A stretch of 64,000 nucleotides of DNA, taken from contig JACQFE010000011.1 of the NCBI GenBank assembly GCA_016200265.1, forward strand, positions 1-64,000, read 5' to 3'. The stretch is from Planctomycetota bacterium. Its GTDB lineage: Bacteria; Planctomycetota; Phycisphaerae; UBA1845. This document shows, one piece after another, positions 17,089-26,731 of this stretch. Positions within the stretch are counted from its first letter, which is position 1. Every line of letters begins with the position of its first letter. The position numbers were made by a program, and so were the translations under genes. Below the pieces are notes generated by a model. It ran no database searches. It saw only the letters and a program-made list of their open reading frames with translations, and was not told the origin of the DNA.

Positions 17089-18599
17089 GCGGCACCTTGC
17101 GCTGCAAGGAGTCGCGGAGGATTGGCATGCTCGTGATGGTGCAAACCATTCGTCATCGGCGCGCCGCACGGCAGCTCTTTGGACGCCATCGACGCATGCA
17201 AGAATCCTTCCAAATTATTGGCCACAATCACGCCATAATTAATCGCCCCCAGCCACCCCGACATGATGATGCCCACCGAGCCCGCATGAAACAGCCCGCG
17301 AATCTGATTCGGTAGTTCCATGCTGATCTTCAAGCCTTCAAACTTCGTGCCGAACGTCGCTCCGAGCGCTTGCAAGGTGTACTTCTGAAACGTCCGTGGA
17401 GTGGAGCATTCCACGTGGTCGAGCTTGGCCCGGATCGCAGGGTCATATTTTTCAAACGCCGCGATCGTCGTGTCGATCAAGTGCTGTTTTTCGCGCGCGT
17501 ATTCTTCATCATTAAGCTTGGCCCAGTCGCTCCAATTTGCGTTTGTCGAGGAGACGACCGCGTATCGATCGGACCCCGGCCGAATGTCGGGATAGTAAAG
17601 CGAAAACGTGCGGCTGGTGATGTTTTTCGCGCACAATCGCTCAGAATCAAATTCCGGATCGACCGACGTGAAAATCAGATCGCCCATGGAATCGAGCGTC
17701 GCGCCCTTCTTGAGTCCCATGTACACCTGGCAACTGCTGTTGTTGAGCCGAACTGCCCGGGATTCTTCCGCGAAATCAGCACTAAATTCGTCGCAACCCA
17801 CGAGCTTTTCAATTGTCGTTTTCAGGTTGGCATTCGACAGGACGGCCTCGCACGCGATGCGCCGTCCGTTCGCGATGACGCCGCGCACGCCGCGATCTTC
17901 CACGCAGATTCGATCCACGAGCACGCTGTGGCGCACATCGACATTGTTCCGCTTCAATTCGGCACGCATCAGGCGAATCAACTTGTCCGTGCCGCCGCGA
18001 AAGATATAGACGCCCTTGCTCATGAAGTTCGAGAACACGATGCCGTAGGTGATAGCCGGATCGTCCAGCGTCGAGCCGTTCGCGTACGCGATCGGCTCCA
18101 TGAGCAATCGCCAAACGTCAGTCTGACCGGGGAAAAATCGCTCGAATAGCTCGCGCGTCGTCATCCGCTGATCGTCGTAAAAGTCCATCGCCCGCGCGGA
18201 ATCGAAGAACGCTTCGACTCGTTCTCGCGAAACGCCGAACCGCTCGATCAAAATATTCGTGAAATCTGCGCGGTCGAACGTCGTCTCAAGTTGAAACTGC
18301 GGATTGTCGAAGCGAATTCCTTTGAGCTGCACGATCGAATCGGCAATCTCCTGCGTCCAATACTTGCGGCAACTCTTGATCATCCCGATTGGAAACCCGT
18401 GCAGCGAAATGTCGAAAATGTGCCCGTTCTTGCGGCGAAACCACGTGGCCATGCCGCCGAAGTTGTAATGCTGCTCAAGCAGCAACACCGACCGGCCGCA
18501 TTTGCCGAGATAATTCGCCGCGGTAAGCCCGGCCAGGCCGGAACCGATCACGACCACGTCGTAATGCGAGCGAGCGTCTCTTAAATGATCATGTGGCAT
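17085..18599 (-). CDS. CrtI-like FAD-dependent desaturase/oxidoreductase, copy 1
   Basis: 504-residue flavoprotein of the phytoene-desaturase-like amine-oxidase superfamily. The N-terminal FAD motif [19 protein letters not shown] is followed by the acidic ribose-binding Glu in [14 protein letters not shown]; the C-terminal FAD-contact region is around [20 protein letters not shown]. It likely acts on a long-chain or polyunsaturated substrate held by the pathway's carrier protein or released from it. ATG 18599. It overlaps the FabZ-like gene by ATGA and is separated from the second desaturase by a 95-base hairpin spacer. It is not a close match to carotenoid CrtI, so the substrate is open. Confidence 0.85.
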   Translation of the reverse strand: MPHDHLRDARSHYDVVVIGSGLAGLTAANYLGKCGRSVLLLEQHYNFGGMATWFRRKNGHIFDISLHGFPIGMIKSCRKYWTQEIADSIVQLKGIRFDNPQFQLETTFDRADFTNILIERFGVSRERVEAFFDSARAMDFYDDQRMTTRELFERFFPGQTDVWRLLMEPIAYANGSTLDDPAITYGIVFSNFMSKGVYIFRGGTDKLIRLMRAELKRNNVDVRHSVLVDRICVEDRGVRGVIANGRRIACEAVLSNANLKTTIEKLVGCDEFSADFAEESRAVRLNNSSCQVYMGLKKGATLDSMGDLIFTSVDPEFDSERLCAKNITSRTFSLYYPDIRPGSDRYAVVSSTNANWSDWAKLNDEEYAREKQHLIDTTIAAFEKYDPAIRAKLDHVECSTPRTFQKYTLQALGATFGTKFEGLKISMELPNQIRGLFHAGSVGIIMSGWLGAINYGVIVANNLEGFLHASMASKELPCGAPMTNGLHHHEHANPPRLLAAQGAA

Positions 18600-18626
18600 A
18601 AGACATACACGGAGGTGAAGACCAAA

Positions 18627-18698
18627 GTGAGAAGGGAAAAGTGAGAAAAGGCACTCGTTTCGAATAGACCGTGCGTTTTCTCACTTTTCTCTTCTCAC
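18627..18698. repeat. Large inverted repeat between the two desaturase genes
   Basis: Arms 18627-18654 and 18671-18698 (28 bases each, two mismatches, GTGAGAAG...GTGAGAAAA type), loop 16 bases. It holds the stop codon of the upstream desaturase. It could attenuate or stabilise the operon mRNA, or be a dispersed repeat. Confidence 0.75.
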
Positions 18699-20122
18699 TT
18701 CTCACTTCGAGTGTTGGCAACGAGCACTCGTTCATTCGCAATCGTGATGCCGCTCAGCATCGCACCCACGATTCCAAGATATCCCTGATCGGTCCCGCAT
18801 ACGAACAAATTCTCCAAGGGTGTTCGACCGTCGCGATGCTTCACCGGCGAACCGTAAACCGCACCGTTAATATGCCCTGTATAATAGCGGATCGTACGCG
18901 GCGTGAACATATCGCGAAACACGACGTGATTGCGGATGTCGGGTACATAACGACCGGCCTGATCGAGGAACAATTCGTACAGCCCTTCCTTTCGCTCCGC
19001 ATACTGTGCGTCATCGAATTCGAACCAGCACATCGGATTCGCCAGCCAGGTCATCCGCACGATTCCCTCTTCGACCGCTTCGTGCCCTTCATAGTTATTC
19101 GGACAGCAGAGAATTCGGCTCGTCGAGTCGATTTCATCTTCCGGTCGGGCGTAGTGAAACTTGGAGGAATCGTTGGCAAATATGATTGTCGAATCGAGTC
19201 CAAGCTCCGCCGGCCGTCTGTCCAAAACCGCAATCGCTTCGATAAATGAAAGTCTCCCGACGTGGTCATTTGTTTCGGCGTTCGGTTCATGATCCACGGC
19301 GTTGCCCGTCCGCGCAATGAGTCGCATCGTCTCCGCGAACCCAATGGACGAAATGATTGCAGATGTTGTCAAGATTTCCCCGCTTGAAAGCTCCAGATTC
19401 GCTGCGCGCTCACCTACGCAATGAATCCGCTCCACGCCGCAGCGCATCCGCAATGTCCCACCCGCCTCCCGAAATCGACGCACAAGCGCCTTGATAATCG
19501 ATCGCACGCCTCCCGGCGGCCGGGCAAAGCCTTCCATCAAGATGCTCTTGAATAGCGTCACGAACGAGGGGAATTCCATGTCGTGCTCTTCCGCGCTTCC
19601 GTAGAACATGACCGGACAAAGAATCATCTCAATCAACAAAGGATCGCGAAGATACTCGCTCAGCACACTCCGCGTCGAAACCCATGGCGTGTCGTCCAGC
19701 GTATCCGCGTGATCACGAATTCTCGCCACGAGTCGCAAGAATCCGTCAATTTCACGGGGAAATTTTTGGTGTACTTCCTCGGTGAAAAATTGAAAATCAT
19801 TTGAGAATCGGAGTCGTTGATCAGGGAATTGAACCTCGGAATAGTGCTGAGGCCTAAGATCGAAATCATCGCGCGTGAGCCGAAGTTGCCGCAATAACTT
19901 CGATAGCGGCGCATGCCGGTCACCAGGATTACAGAAGTTCGTGACTGCATGAAGCCCCACATCGAATTCGCGACCCTCCAGCTTGTAATACGAATTCAAC
20001 CCGCCGTATGCATAATGTCGTTCGACGATGCAAACTCGCTTTTCAAAATGGGCAAGGCGAATGCCCGCCGCCAATCCGGACATACCCGCCCCAATGATGA
20101 CCACATCGTAGTCCATTATCAT
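18695..20122 (-). CDS. CrtI-like FAD-dependent desaturase/oxidoreductase, copy 2
   Basis: About 475 residues, same superfamily as its downstream neighbour but only distantly similar. The FAD motif is DVVIIGAGMSGLAAGIRLA with Glu in CIVERHYAYGG; the C-terminal FAD site is NLFVCGTDQGYLGIVGAMLSG. The start is ATG 20122 or the in-frame ATG 20116; upstream codons to 20302 are repeat DNA and not homologous. First gene of the operon, divergent from the metal-uptake genes. Two non-identical desaturases in one operon argue for successive oxidations of one substrate. Confidence 0.85.
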   Translation of the reverse strand: MIMDYDVVIIGAGMSGLAAGIRLAHFEKRVCIVERHYAYGGLNSYYKLEGREFDVGLHAVTNFCNPGDRHAPLSKLLRQLRLTRDDFDLRPQHYSEVQFPDQRLRFSNDFQFFTEEVHQKFPREIDGFLRLVARIRDHADTLDDTPWVSTRSVLSEYLRDPLLIEMILCPVMFYGSAEEHDMEFPSFVTLFKSILMEGFARPPGGVRSIIKALVRRFREAGGTLRMRCGVERIHCVGERAANLELSSGEILTTSAIISSIGFAETMRLIARTGNAVDHEPNAETNDHVGRLSFIEAIAVLDRRPAELGLDSTIIFANDSSKFHYARPEDEIDSTSRILCCPNNYEGHEAVEEGIVRMTWLANPMCWFEFDDAQYAERKEGLYELFLDQAGRYVPDIRNHVVFRDMFTPRTIRYYTGHINGAVYGSPVKHRDGRTPLENLFVCGTDQGYLGIVGAMLSGITIANERVLVANTRSEK

Positions 20123-20182
20123 GCAGGATAACGAGATTTCTCCGAACTGCGCTAGTACTCCTGCAAAGCTGGATTCTTGCGT

Positions 20183-20210
20183 GGCATGGCCAAGCGCAGC
20201 GCCGCCATGC
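20183..20210. repeat. GGCATGG...CCGCCATGC dispersed repeat
   Basis: GGCATGGCCAAGCGCAGCGC followed by CGCCATGC, a palindrome-like element; a reverse-orientation copy is at 43541-43573. It lies in the 235-base spacer between the desaturase operon and the metal-uptake genes, which otherwise shows no clear operator. Confidence 0.6.
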
Positions 20211-20357
20211 TCCCAATCACATGCCGGCCCCGGGCCGCGTCTGACTTGGGCATGGCACCCAACCCGAAACGACAAAGATGTCGCTACACTTCGTGCTTCC
20301 ACCCTCGATCACAGCACGGCAATAGAATTTGCCCCAATCCGCGAATCACCTTAAGGT

Positions 20358-20738
20358 GTGCGCGTGCTTGATCGAAAACCCATTCCCGCATTTTTGACCT
20401 TATTTGCATACGTTGCCTACGTATGCGCCCCGATTCTTCACGAATCATTCGAGCGGACGGACTCCGGTCGCGCGGTGGTTGATTCAAGCGGTGATTCTGT
20501 CGTTACACAGGGGTGTCCCGATCCGTGCGACGATCCCACCCACGACCACAGAGTACATGATCCCGATCGCTGCCCGCATTGCCAGCTCATCGCGACTTCG
20601 ACGGCAATCACGCAACACGCGATGGTAGTTGTCGCCGGCGACGACGTCTGCATTTGCTGCATCCACTCAGATTTCCAAATGACGCATGCAAACTGGATCG
20701 ACGTTTCAGATCCGATTCGCGGCCCGCCTCAAACCTGA
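20358..20738 (+). CDS. Small exported Cys/His-rich protein
   Basis: 126 residues, not recognised. A GTG start after AAGGT gives an N-terminal hydrophobic segment (PAFLTLFAYVAYVCAPIL) and then a Cys/His-rich region: CPDPCDDPTHDH, HDPDRCPHCQL, VCICCIHSD. This looks like a metal-binding periplasmic protein. It is followed 82 bases later by a porin and the ZnuA/ZnuB-like genes on the same strand, which supports a link with metal handling. Confidence 0.55.
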   Translation: MRVLDRKPIPAFLTLFAYVAYVCAPILHESFERTDSGRAVVDSSGDSVVTQGCPDPCDDPTHDHRVHDPDRCPHCQLIATSTAITQHAMVVVAGDDVCICCIHSDFQMTHANWIDVSDPIRGPPQT

Positions 20739-20820
20739 TCGCCCTCTGGTTCGTTTCTGATTTTCCAGGATTGCGCGACCGACTACGGTCGTCACGCAGG
20801 TTATTTTTGGAGACCATCGA

Positions 20821-22227
20821 ATGAATCGATGGATGACTATTTGCGCAAGCATTGTTGCGTTTGCCACGGTTTCTCTGCGCGCTCAGGAACAAGCCCCCAC
20901 GAATGATGAATTGTTGAAGGAGCTTCGGCGCCTGAATGAACGAATGGGAGCGCTCGAGGCCACTCACGAATCGGACCAAAAGAAGATTCGCGAGCTTGAG
21001 GATCGGTTGAAGACATTGGAATCCACACCGACTGATCCCTTGGGGAAGCCGCAATCAACCGCACCGGTGAAGTCGAGCGGTGAAGGACCTTCAACGGCGG
21101 AGCCGCCGAATTCCGAGGACGAATTACAGGCCCTGTTGGGGGAAGGCGCGACCAAGAGCGCTCCTTCGCCCTCTCCTCAAACGAAGGCACTTTTTTCCTT
21201 TGGTCCTTCGCCTTCAGGGGGCGGTATCCAATCCTTCAATCCAGACATCAGCCTGAACGGTGACATGCTGGCCACATATTCAAAAAGCGAAGGGGGCCAG
21301 AACGACGATGAGTTCCTGTTCCGCGAACTCGAAATCGGTTTCTCCGGCAACGTCGATCCGTATACTCGCGCCGACATGATCGTCACCGTCGGGAAGCAAA
21401 GCTCACATGACGATTACGAGGCCGACCTTGAGGAGGCCTATCTCACGTTTCTGCAACTTCCGGCCGGGCTCCAGGCCCGTGCCGGATTATTTCGCTCTGA
21501 ATTCGGACGCGCCAATCCAACTCACTTGCACGCCCTCCCGTGGATCGACTACCCGTTCGTGATCAAACGCTACTTTGGAACTGACGGTCTCTCCGGCACC
21601 GGCGCTGAGTTGAGCTGGCTCGTCCCGAACAAGTGGAATGAGTATCTCGGCCTGACCTATGAAATCTTCAACAACGATAACGATACGCTCTTCGCCGGAA
21701 GAGAATCCGACGACTTCACAAATCTGTTGCGCTTCAAGGCCTCGCACGATTTGTCACCGGCCTCGACGCTAGAGCTTGGATCGAGCATCGCCACAGCACC
21801 CAATGATTCAGGCCACGGCAGTCATCGTGCCACCGTCGGCGGCGTTGACGTGACCTATCACTGGAAACCCAAAGGCTCCGGGCTTTACAGATCGTTCCTC
21901 TGGCAAACGGAAGTGCTTGCGTCGCATTCCGAAACACCGCATGGCGGCGAATCGGCGTGGGGCATGTATTCCGCGGCCGAGTACCAATTCGCACGCCAAT
22001 GGAAAATGGGTGTCCGCTATGATAATACCGAGCTACCCAATCGAGCGTCACTGAACGAACGTGGCTACTCGGCCTATCTGACCTTTCTGCAATCCGAGTT
22101 CGTCTTCTGGCGGCTCGGCTACATCTATACCGACCGGAATTTTAGGGAAGACGGAAATTGGAATGACCAGCAGGTGATGCTGCAATTGAACTGGACGCTT
22201 GGCGCACATCCTGCGCACCGGTTTTAG
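20821..22227 (+). CDS. Outer-membrane porin-like beta-barrel protein
   Basis: 468 residues. Signal peptide (MNRWMTICASIVAFATVSLRA), then a short coiled coil (residues about 30-75, LKELRRLNERMGALEATHES), a Pro/Ser linker, and a long beta-rich region with alternating aromatic/polar strands ending in an aromatic residue (HPAHRF), as in phosphate-selective or metal-cluster porins. TTGGAG lies 8 bases before ATG. It precedes the ZnuA-like gene by about 50 bases, so it probably provides outer-membrane passage for the same metal. Confidence 0.75.
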   Translation: MNRWMTICASIVAFATVSLRAQEQAPTNDELLKELRRLNERMGALEATHESDQKKIRELEDRLKTLESTPTDPLGKPQSTAPVKSSGEGPSTAEPPNSEDELQALLGEGATKSAPSPSPQTKALFSFGPSPSGGGIQSFNPDISLNGDMLATYSKSEGGQNDDEFLFRELEIGFSGNVDPYTRADMIVTVGKQSSHDDYEADLEEAYLTFLQLPAGLQARAGLFRSEFGRANPTHLHALPWIDYPFVIKRYFGTDGLSGTGAELSWLVPNKWNEYLGLTYEIFNNDNDTLFAGRESDDFTNLLRFKASHDLSPASTLELGSSIATAPNDSGHGSHRATVGGVDVTYHWKPKGSGLYRSFLWQTEVLASHSETPHGGESAWGMYSAAEYQFARQWKMGVRYDNTELPNRASLNERGYSAYLTFLQSEFVFWRLGYIYTDRNFREDGNWNDQQVMLQLNWTLGAHPAHRF

Positions 22228-22278
22228 GGGAAGGAAAGCCGCAAATACTCAATTGTCAGACATTCGAAGGAGTAAGAT

Positions 22279-23364
22279 GTGTTGAATCAAATTTCGCGAA
22301 TTGTGTTCACCGCGATGTTCGCGGCTCTCGTTAGTGGGCCGCACGCTCTTGCCGAAGGCAAACTCAGAGTCGTCACAACGACATCGGACCTCGCCTCGAT
22401 CGTCGGCGCGATCGGCGGCGACAAGGTCGAAGTGTCATCACTCGGCACCGGAAAGGAAGACCCGCACTTTATCGACGCCAAGCCAAGCTGCATGGCCCTC
22501 AGTCGCGATGCCGACCTTTGGGTTCGCATCGGATTGGAACTTGAGATCGGCTATGAGAGGCTTGTCATCGATGGCTCGCACAACCTCAAAATCCGCGTCG
22601 GCACGCCGGGCCACTTCGACGCTTCCGAAGGGGTCATTCGCCTCGAAGTCCCCACCGGAAAAATTGACCGCTCCATGGGCGACATTCACCCCATGGGCAA
22701 TCCGCATTACTGGCTTGATCCGCTGAACATGCGAATTGTCGCCAAAAACGTGGCCGCGCGGTTGGGAAAATTGCGTCCCGGCGATCAAGCGTACTTCAAC
22801 GATCTTCTCAAAGCATTTCTATTGCGTCTCGACGAGTCGATGTTTGGGCCGCCCCTCATGAAGGCTGCGGCGATCGTCGCCGGCGGCGAAGATCAGGCGG
22901 GAGCGAAGCTCTGGGCGCTCTTGCTAAAGGATCAGCTCGACGACTTCATCAAGAATCTCGGCGGGGAAAGCGTGATGGGAGGATGGTACGGGGAAATGCG
23001 CCCGTTACGAGGAACAAAAATCATCACCTATCATCGAAGCTGGAGTTACTTTGCAAACCGATTCGGCCTCGAAGTGGTGGGGGAGTTGGAGCCCAAGCCC
23101 GGCATCGAGCCGACCGCATCGCACTTATCCGATCTTGTTGCTACAACGAGCACTTCGAAGGTCAGCTTCATTTTGATGGAGCCTTTCTACAGTCGTCAGG
23201 CCCCCGATTGGTTGTCGAACAAAACAGGAATTACCGTTGTGCAGGTTGCAAACTCCGTCGGCGGTCAGCCGGAAGCGACGGATTACATTCGCATGATCGA
23301 CGGGATCGTGAAGCGAAGCGTGGCCGCGTGCACGTCGGGTTCAAAGTCGGCAACGGAGAAATAG
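22279..23364 (+). CDS. Metal ABC transporter substrate-binding protein (ZnuA/TroA-like)
   Basis: Periplasmic cluster-9 binding protein for Zn, Mn or Fe. Signal peptide to about residue 25 (ALAEGK). Metal-ligand candidates: His in GKEDPHFIDAKP, His in GNPHYWLDP, His in ITYHRSWSYF and the acidic residue near FILMEPFY. There is no His-rich loop of the ZnuA type, so metal specificity is open. GTG start with AAGGAG 6-7 bases upstream. The permease gene begins 1 base after its stop. Confidence 0.88.
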   Translation: MLNQISRIVFTAMFAALVSGPHALAEGKLRVVTTTSDLASIVGAIGGDKVEVSSLGTGKEDPHFIDAKPSCMALSRDADLWVRIGLELEIGYERLVIDGSHNLKIRVGTPGHFDASEGVIRLEVPTGKIDRSMGDIHPMGNPHYWLDPLNMRIVAKNVAARLGKLRPGDQAYFNDLLKAFLLRLDESMFGPPLMKAAAIVAGGEDQAGAKLWALLLKDQLDDFIKNLGGESVMGGWYGEMRPLRGTKIITYHRSWSYFANRFGLEVVGELEPKPGIEPTASHLSDLVATTSTSKVSFILMEPFYSRQAPDWLSNKTGITVVQVANSVGGQPEATDYIRMIDGIVKRSVAACTSGSKSATEK

Positions 23365-23365
23365 C

Positions 23366-24406
23366 GTGGGACATTTTGGCGAAGTGCTGAAGCTTCTTCT
23401 TTGGCCGCTGGCGGCCTGCATTACGATGGGCATTTTGCATGCCTATTCGGGTTTGCACGTGCTGCGTCGCGGCGTGATCTTCGTGGATTTAGCGCTCGCC
23501 CAGATGGCCGCACTCGGTTCGGTGGTCGCGCTTTTTCTTGCGTCACCGACCGTAAAGCTCCATCACGACTCCGTACCGGAGCAAAATATTCCCCTGAAAA
23601 CAGTTGAATCAATCGTCAGCGAGGGGTACCACCCGGACACGGCGTCCGACGAATTGGAACGCGCAATTCACGCCAAAGTGCCGACACCGCCGCCGAATTC
23701 AATGGGGATGGAAGACGATTCCCATGAGCAAAGCTTTTTGTCATTCTGGCCGACGGCATTCGCGTTATTTGGAGCGGTCGTGCTTGCATTCGGTCGACTG
23801 CCGGGTCAGCGGATTCCCCACGAAGCGATCATCGGCATTGTCTACGTCGTCGCCGCCGCAATGACAGTTCTTCTATTGAGCAAGTCGCCGCACGCGCATG
23901 AGCAGATGGAAGAAATGCTGACCGGCAAGCTGCTTTTTGTCGATCGCGATGAAGTGCTGCACACCGGCGTCGTGTACGCGATCCTCGGCGTCCTGCACAT
24001 CATTTTCTTCCGCCCATTTCTGGCGATTTCGACTTCATCAGAAGAGTCCGAGGCTCGCGGCATGCGCGTGCGCTTGTGGGACTGCCTTTTCTACGGAATG
24101 TTCGCAATTCTCGTGACGCGATCGGTGGCCGTCGCCGGAGTTCTCGTCGTCTTCACGCTTCTCATAATCCCAGGCGCATGTGCGTCGGCTCTCGTCGAAA
24201 GTTTCAAAGCCCGCATGATCGTCGCATGGCTCATTTCCACGGTCGTGATCGCCATCGGCCTGGCTTTCTCCGCGCTCGCCGACCTCCCCAGCGGGTCAAC
24301 ACTCGTCACAACTTTCGGCGCGGCCCTTGTGGTTTGTTTGTTCATCGGCGGTGCAATTCGTCGCTGTAGGACGAACCACGGTAGCTCGATTCCTGAGAGG
24401 TCTTGA
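23366..24406 (+). CDS. Metal ABC transporter permease (ZnuB/TroC-like) with a cytosolic or periplasmic loop insert
   Basis: ABC-3-family permease, 346 residues. GLHVLRRGVIFVDLALAQMAALGS is the conserved first coupling-region signature, in the second segment; VAGVLVVFTLLIIPGACA is the conserved late helix. An extra polar stretch of about 70 residues (after TVKLHHDS to HEQSFLSF, with several His and Glu) separates the first helices from the rest. GTG start immediately after the binding-protein gene. No ATPase gene precedes or follows; the next gene is an unrelated transporter. The ATPase must be encoded elsewhere. Confidence 0.87.
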   Translation: MGHFGEVLKLLLWPLAACITMGILHAYSGLHVLRRGVIFVDLALAQMAALGSVVALFLASPTVKLHHDSVPEQNIPLKTVESIVSEGYHPDTASDELERAIHAKVPTPPPNSMGMEDDSHEQSFLSFWPTAFALFGAVVLAFGRLPGQRIPHEAIIGIVYVVAAAMTVLLLSKSPHAHEQMEEMLTGKLLFVDRDEVLHTGVVYAILGVLHIIFFRPFLAISTSSEESEARGMRVRLWDCLFYGMFAILVTRSVAVAGVLVVFTLLIIPGACASALVESFKARMIVAWLISTVVIAIGLAFSALADLPSGSTLVTTFGAALVVCLFIGGAIRRCRTNHGSSIPERS

Positions 24407-24613
24407 CGATGTTCAAACGGGGCGCCGATAGGCTCCGAATTGGCTCGGTGCATCGCGGAGTTCGTCACTCAATGGCCCACTTCAGGCGGAATTTTGAATG
24501 CCATGAAACGACCTTGGCCCCCAATCTAATCCAACTTATCGCGAATGACGATCCCACATCCGGCGGCTAGGATAGGCCCGCCGCACGAACGAAGTGGGTC
24601 TTGGGAGACGGGC

Positions 24614-26413
24614 ATGAATTGGGATGCTTGGACAACACTTGGCTGGCAGGCATGGCTCACCCTTTCATTGATCGGGGCGATCCTCGTCACTCTCGTCTTC
24701 ACGCGCGCAGCCACGGATGTCGTGCTCGTCGGCGCCATGACAGTCCTCCTGGTCAGCGGCGTGCTCAAGCCGTCCGAAGCCCTTGCGGGATTGGCCAACG
24801 AAGCCATCGTGACGATTGCCGTCTTGTACGTCGTCGTCGCGGGGCTTGAAGCGACCGGCGGCAACACCATCATCGCTGAAAAATTCCTCGGCCGACCCAA
24901 GACCGTCACCGCGGCCCTGACGAAAATGATGTTCCCGGTCACTTTCGTCAGCGCATTCATGAACAACACGCCGGTGGTCGCAATGTTCCTTCCGGCCGTC
25001 AACGACTGGGCCAAGCAAAATCGACTGTCCGTGTCGAAACTCATGATACCATTGAGCTACGCCGCGGTGCTTAGCGGCGTCGTGACCATCATCTCCACCA
25101 ACAGCAACATGCTCGTCAACGGAATGCTGATGGCCGCCAAAGGTCGCAGCATGCACATGTTTGAGCTTACGTGGATCGGCATCCCCATCACAATCGTCGG
25201 CGTGCTGTTTATGATCGTGTTCAACAAATGGTTGTTGCCGGACCGCCGACCAATCGCCGATCAATTCGGCGATCCGCGCGAATACTCAGTGGAAATGGTG
25301 GTCGAACCCGGAAGCGTCCTCGTCGGCAAGACGATCGAACAAGCGGGTCTGAGACAACTTCCCAATGCGTTTCTCGCGGAGATCGAACGCGGTGGCGAGA
25401 TCATGCCCGCCGTCGGTCCGCAGGAAAAACTTCGCGAAAATGACCACCTCGTTTTCGTGGGCGTCGTCGAATCAGTGATTGATTTGCAGCGAATTCGGGG
25501 CCTGAAGCCCGCGACCGACCAGATTTTCAAGCTCGAAGCGCCGCGCTCACGTCGCACGCTGATCGAAGCCGTTGTATCGCCGCGCTGCCCCATCATCGGC
25601 CAGACCATTCGAGATGGCCGCTTCCGTTCGATTTACAACGCCGTGATCATCGCCGTTGCCCGCAGCGGAGAGCGCATCAACAAAAAGATCGGCGACATTG
25701 TTCTGCAGCCGGGAGACACGCTTCTTGTCGAAGCGCATCCATCATTCGCCGAACAGCAACGCAACTCGCGCCACTTCTATCTTGTCAGCAAGGTCGAGGA
25801 CTTCGTTCCCGTGCGGCACGATCGCGCATTCCTGGCCGTCGGCATACTCCTCGCCATGATCATCGTGGCAAGCTTTGAATGGGTCAGCATGTTGAAGGCG
25901 TCGATGTTGGCCGCCGGCGCCATGCTGCTGACACGATGCTGCACCAGCGCGGTCGCTCGTCGAAGCGTCGAGTGGAAAATCATCGTGACCCTCGCCGCCG
26001 CATTTGGTGTCGGGGCGGCCGTAGAAAAATCAGGACTGGCCAAAGCGATCGCCGAATCGCTCACGTCATTCGCTCACGGCAGCCCATTCCTCAGCTTGAC
26101 CGCAATTTACGGCGGAACGCTCCTGCTCACGGAACTTATCTCGCACGGGGCCGCGGTTTCGCTACTTTTCCCAATAGCCCTGCAAACCGCGAACCAGCTA
26201 GGCATCGATTACATGCCGTTCGTGGCCGCCGTCACGGTCGCTGGATCATTGGGCTTCGCCACTCCGCTCAGCTACCAGACGCACATGATGGTCTACGGAC
26301 CCGGCGGCTACCATTTCAAGGATTTCCTCCGCGCCGGCATCCCCATGGACTTGCTCTGCTGGGGAATTTCGATGGTCACCATACCGCTGGTATTCCCGCT
26401 TCATGCGTTGTAA
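24614..26413 (+). CDS. SLC13-type transporter with two central TrkA-C domains
   Basis: About 599 residues. The N-terminal half has family helices (ALAGLANEAIVTIAVLYVVV, FMNNTPVVAMFLPAV with the conserved NNT motif), followed by two TrkA-C/RCK-C regulatory domains (residues about 205-290 and 300-375), and a C-terminal half with LTELISHGAAVSLLFPIA and SLGFATPLSYQTHMMVYGPG. This is the architecture of bacterial DASS/CitT-like permeases for dicarboxylates, sulfate or similar anions. ATG 24614 is chosen over an upstream ATG (24545) because GGGAG precedes it at the right distance and the extension is not membrane-like. Confidence 0.88.
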   Translation: MNWDAWTTLGWQAWLTLSLIGAILVTLVFTRAATDVVLVGAMTVLLVSGVLKPSEALAGLANEAIVTIAVLYVVVAGLEATGGNTIIAEKFLGRPKTVTAALTKMMFPVTFVSAFMNNTPVVAMFLPAVNDWAKQNRLSVSKLMIPLSYAAVLSGVVTIISTNSNMLVNGMLMAAKGRSMHMFELTWIGIPITIVGVLFMIVFNKWLLPDRRPIADQFGDPREYSVEMVVEPGSVLVGKTIEQAGLRQLPNAFLAEIERGGEIMPAVGPQEKLRENDHLVFVGVVESVIDLQRIRGLKPATDQIFKLEAPRSRRTLIEAVVSPRCPIIGQTIRDGRFRSIYNAVIIAVARSGERINKKIGDIVLQPGDTLLVEAHPSFAEQQRNSRHFYLVSKVEDFVPVRHDRAFLAVGILLAMIIVASFEWVSMLKASMLAAGAMLLTRCCTSAVARRSVEWKIIVTLAAAFGVGAAVEKSGLAKAIAESLTSFAHGSPFLSLTAIYGGTLLLTELISHGAAVSLLFPIALQTANQLGIDYMPFVAAVTVAGSLGFATPLSYQTHMMVYGPGGYHFKDFLRAGIPMDLLCWGISMVTIPLVFPLHAL

Positions 26414-26731
26414 ATGCACGTGACAATCGCCCGTCGTGGGAGCGTGCGGTCCGTGGACGATGAGATGCGCATTGCATCTCAGTGTGGCCTTCAAATTGTT
26501 CGCGCCTCACTGTGCCTGGGAGCTTCAACGATCCGCGCATACACGGTAAAACCACGATTCCCACTCGGCTTAACGCTCCTCTTGCACCCTTCAGTGGCTT
26601 GCATTCGGATTTTTGCCACGCAGAATGAAATGCACGCCGGAAACAATTGCCCTGAATTTCCTTTTGAAATGGCTTGAAGGCGCGGACGCAATGTGTTAAA
26701 TTGGGCATATTCAGTGGAGGGTGAAGTTTAC
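26414..26731. other. 318-base spacer with one hairpin
   Basis: No gene recognised. The only structure seen is a perfect 8-bp stem TGAGATGC-GCATT-GCATCTCA at 26461-26481, 48 bases after the transporter stop; no T-run follows, so a terminator role is uncertain. Confidence 0.4.

Noticed and set aside
20280..20357. Zur- or MntR-like operator before the metal-uptake genes
   Set aside because: No convincing palindrome was found in this stretch, so no operator is called.
24665..25264. Long open frame (199 codons) on the minus strand inside the SLC13 transporter gene
   Set aside because: It mirrors the coding frame of a strongly supported transporter and has a low-complexity His/Asp-rich composition with no family features.
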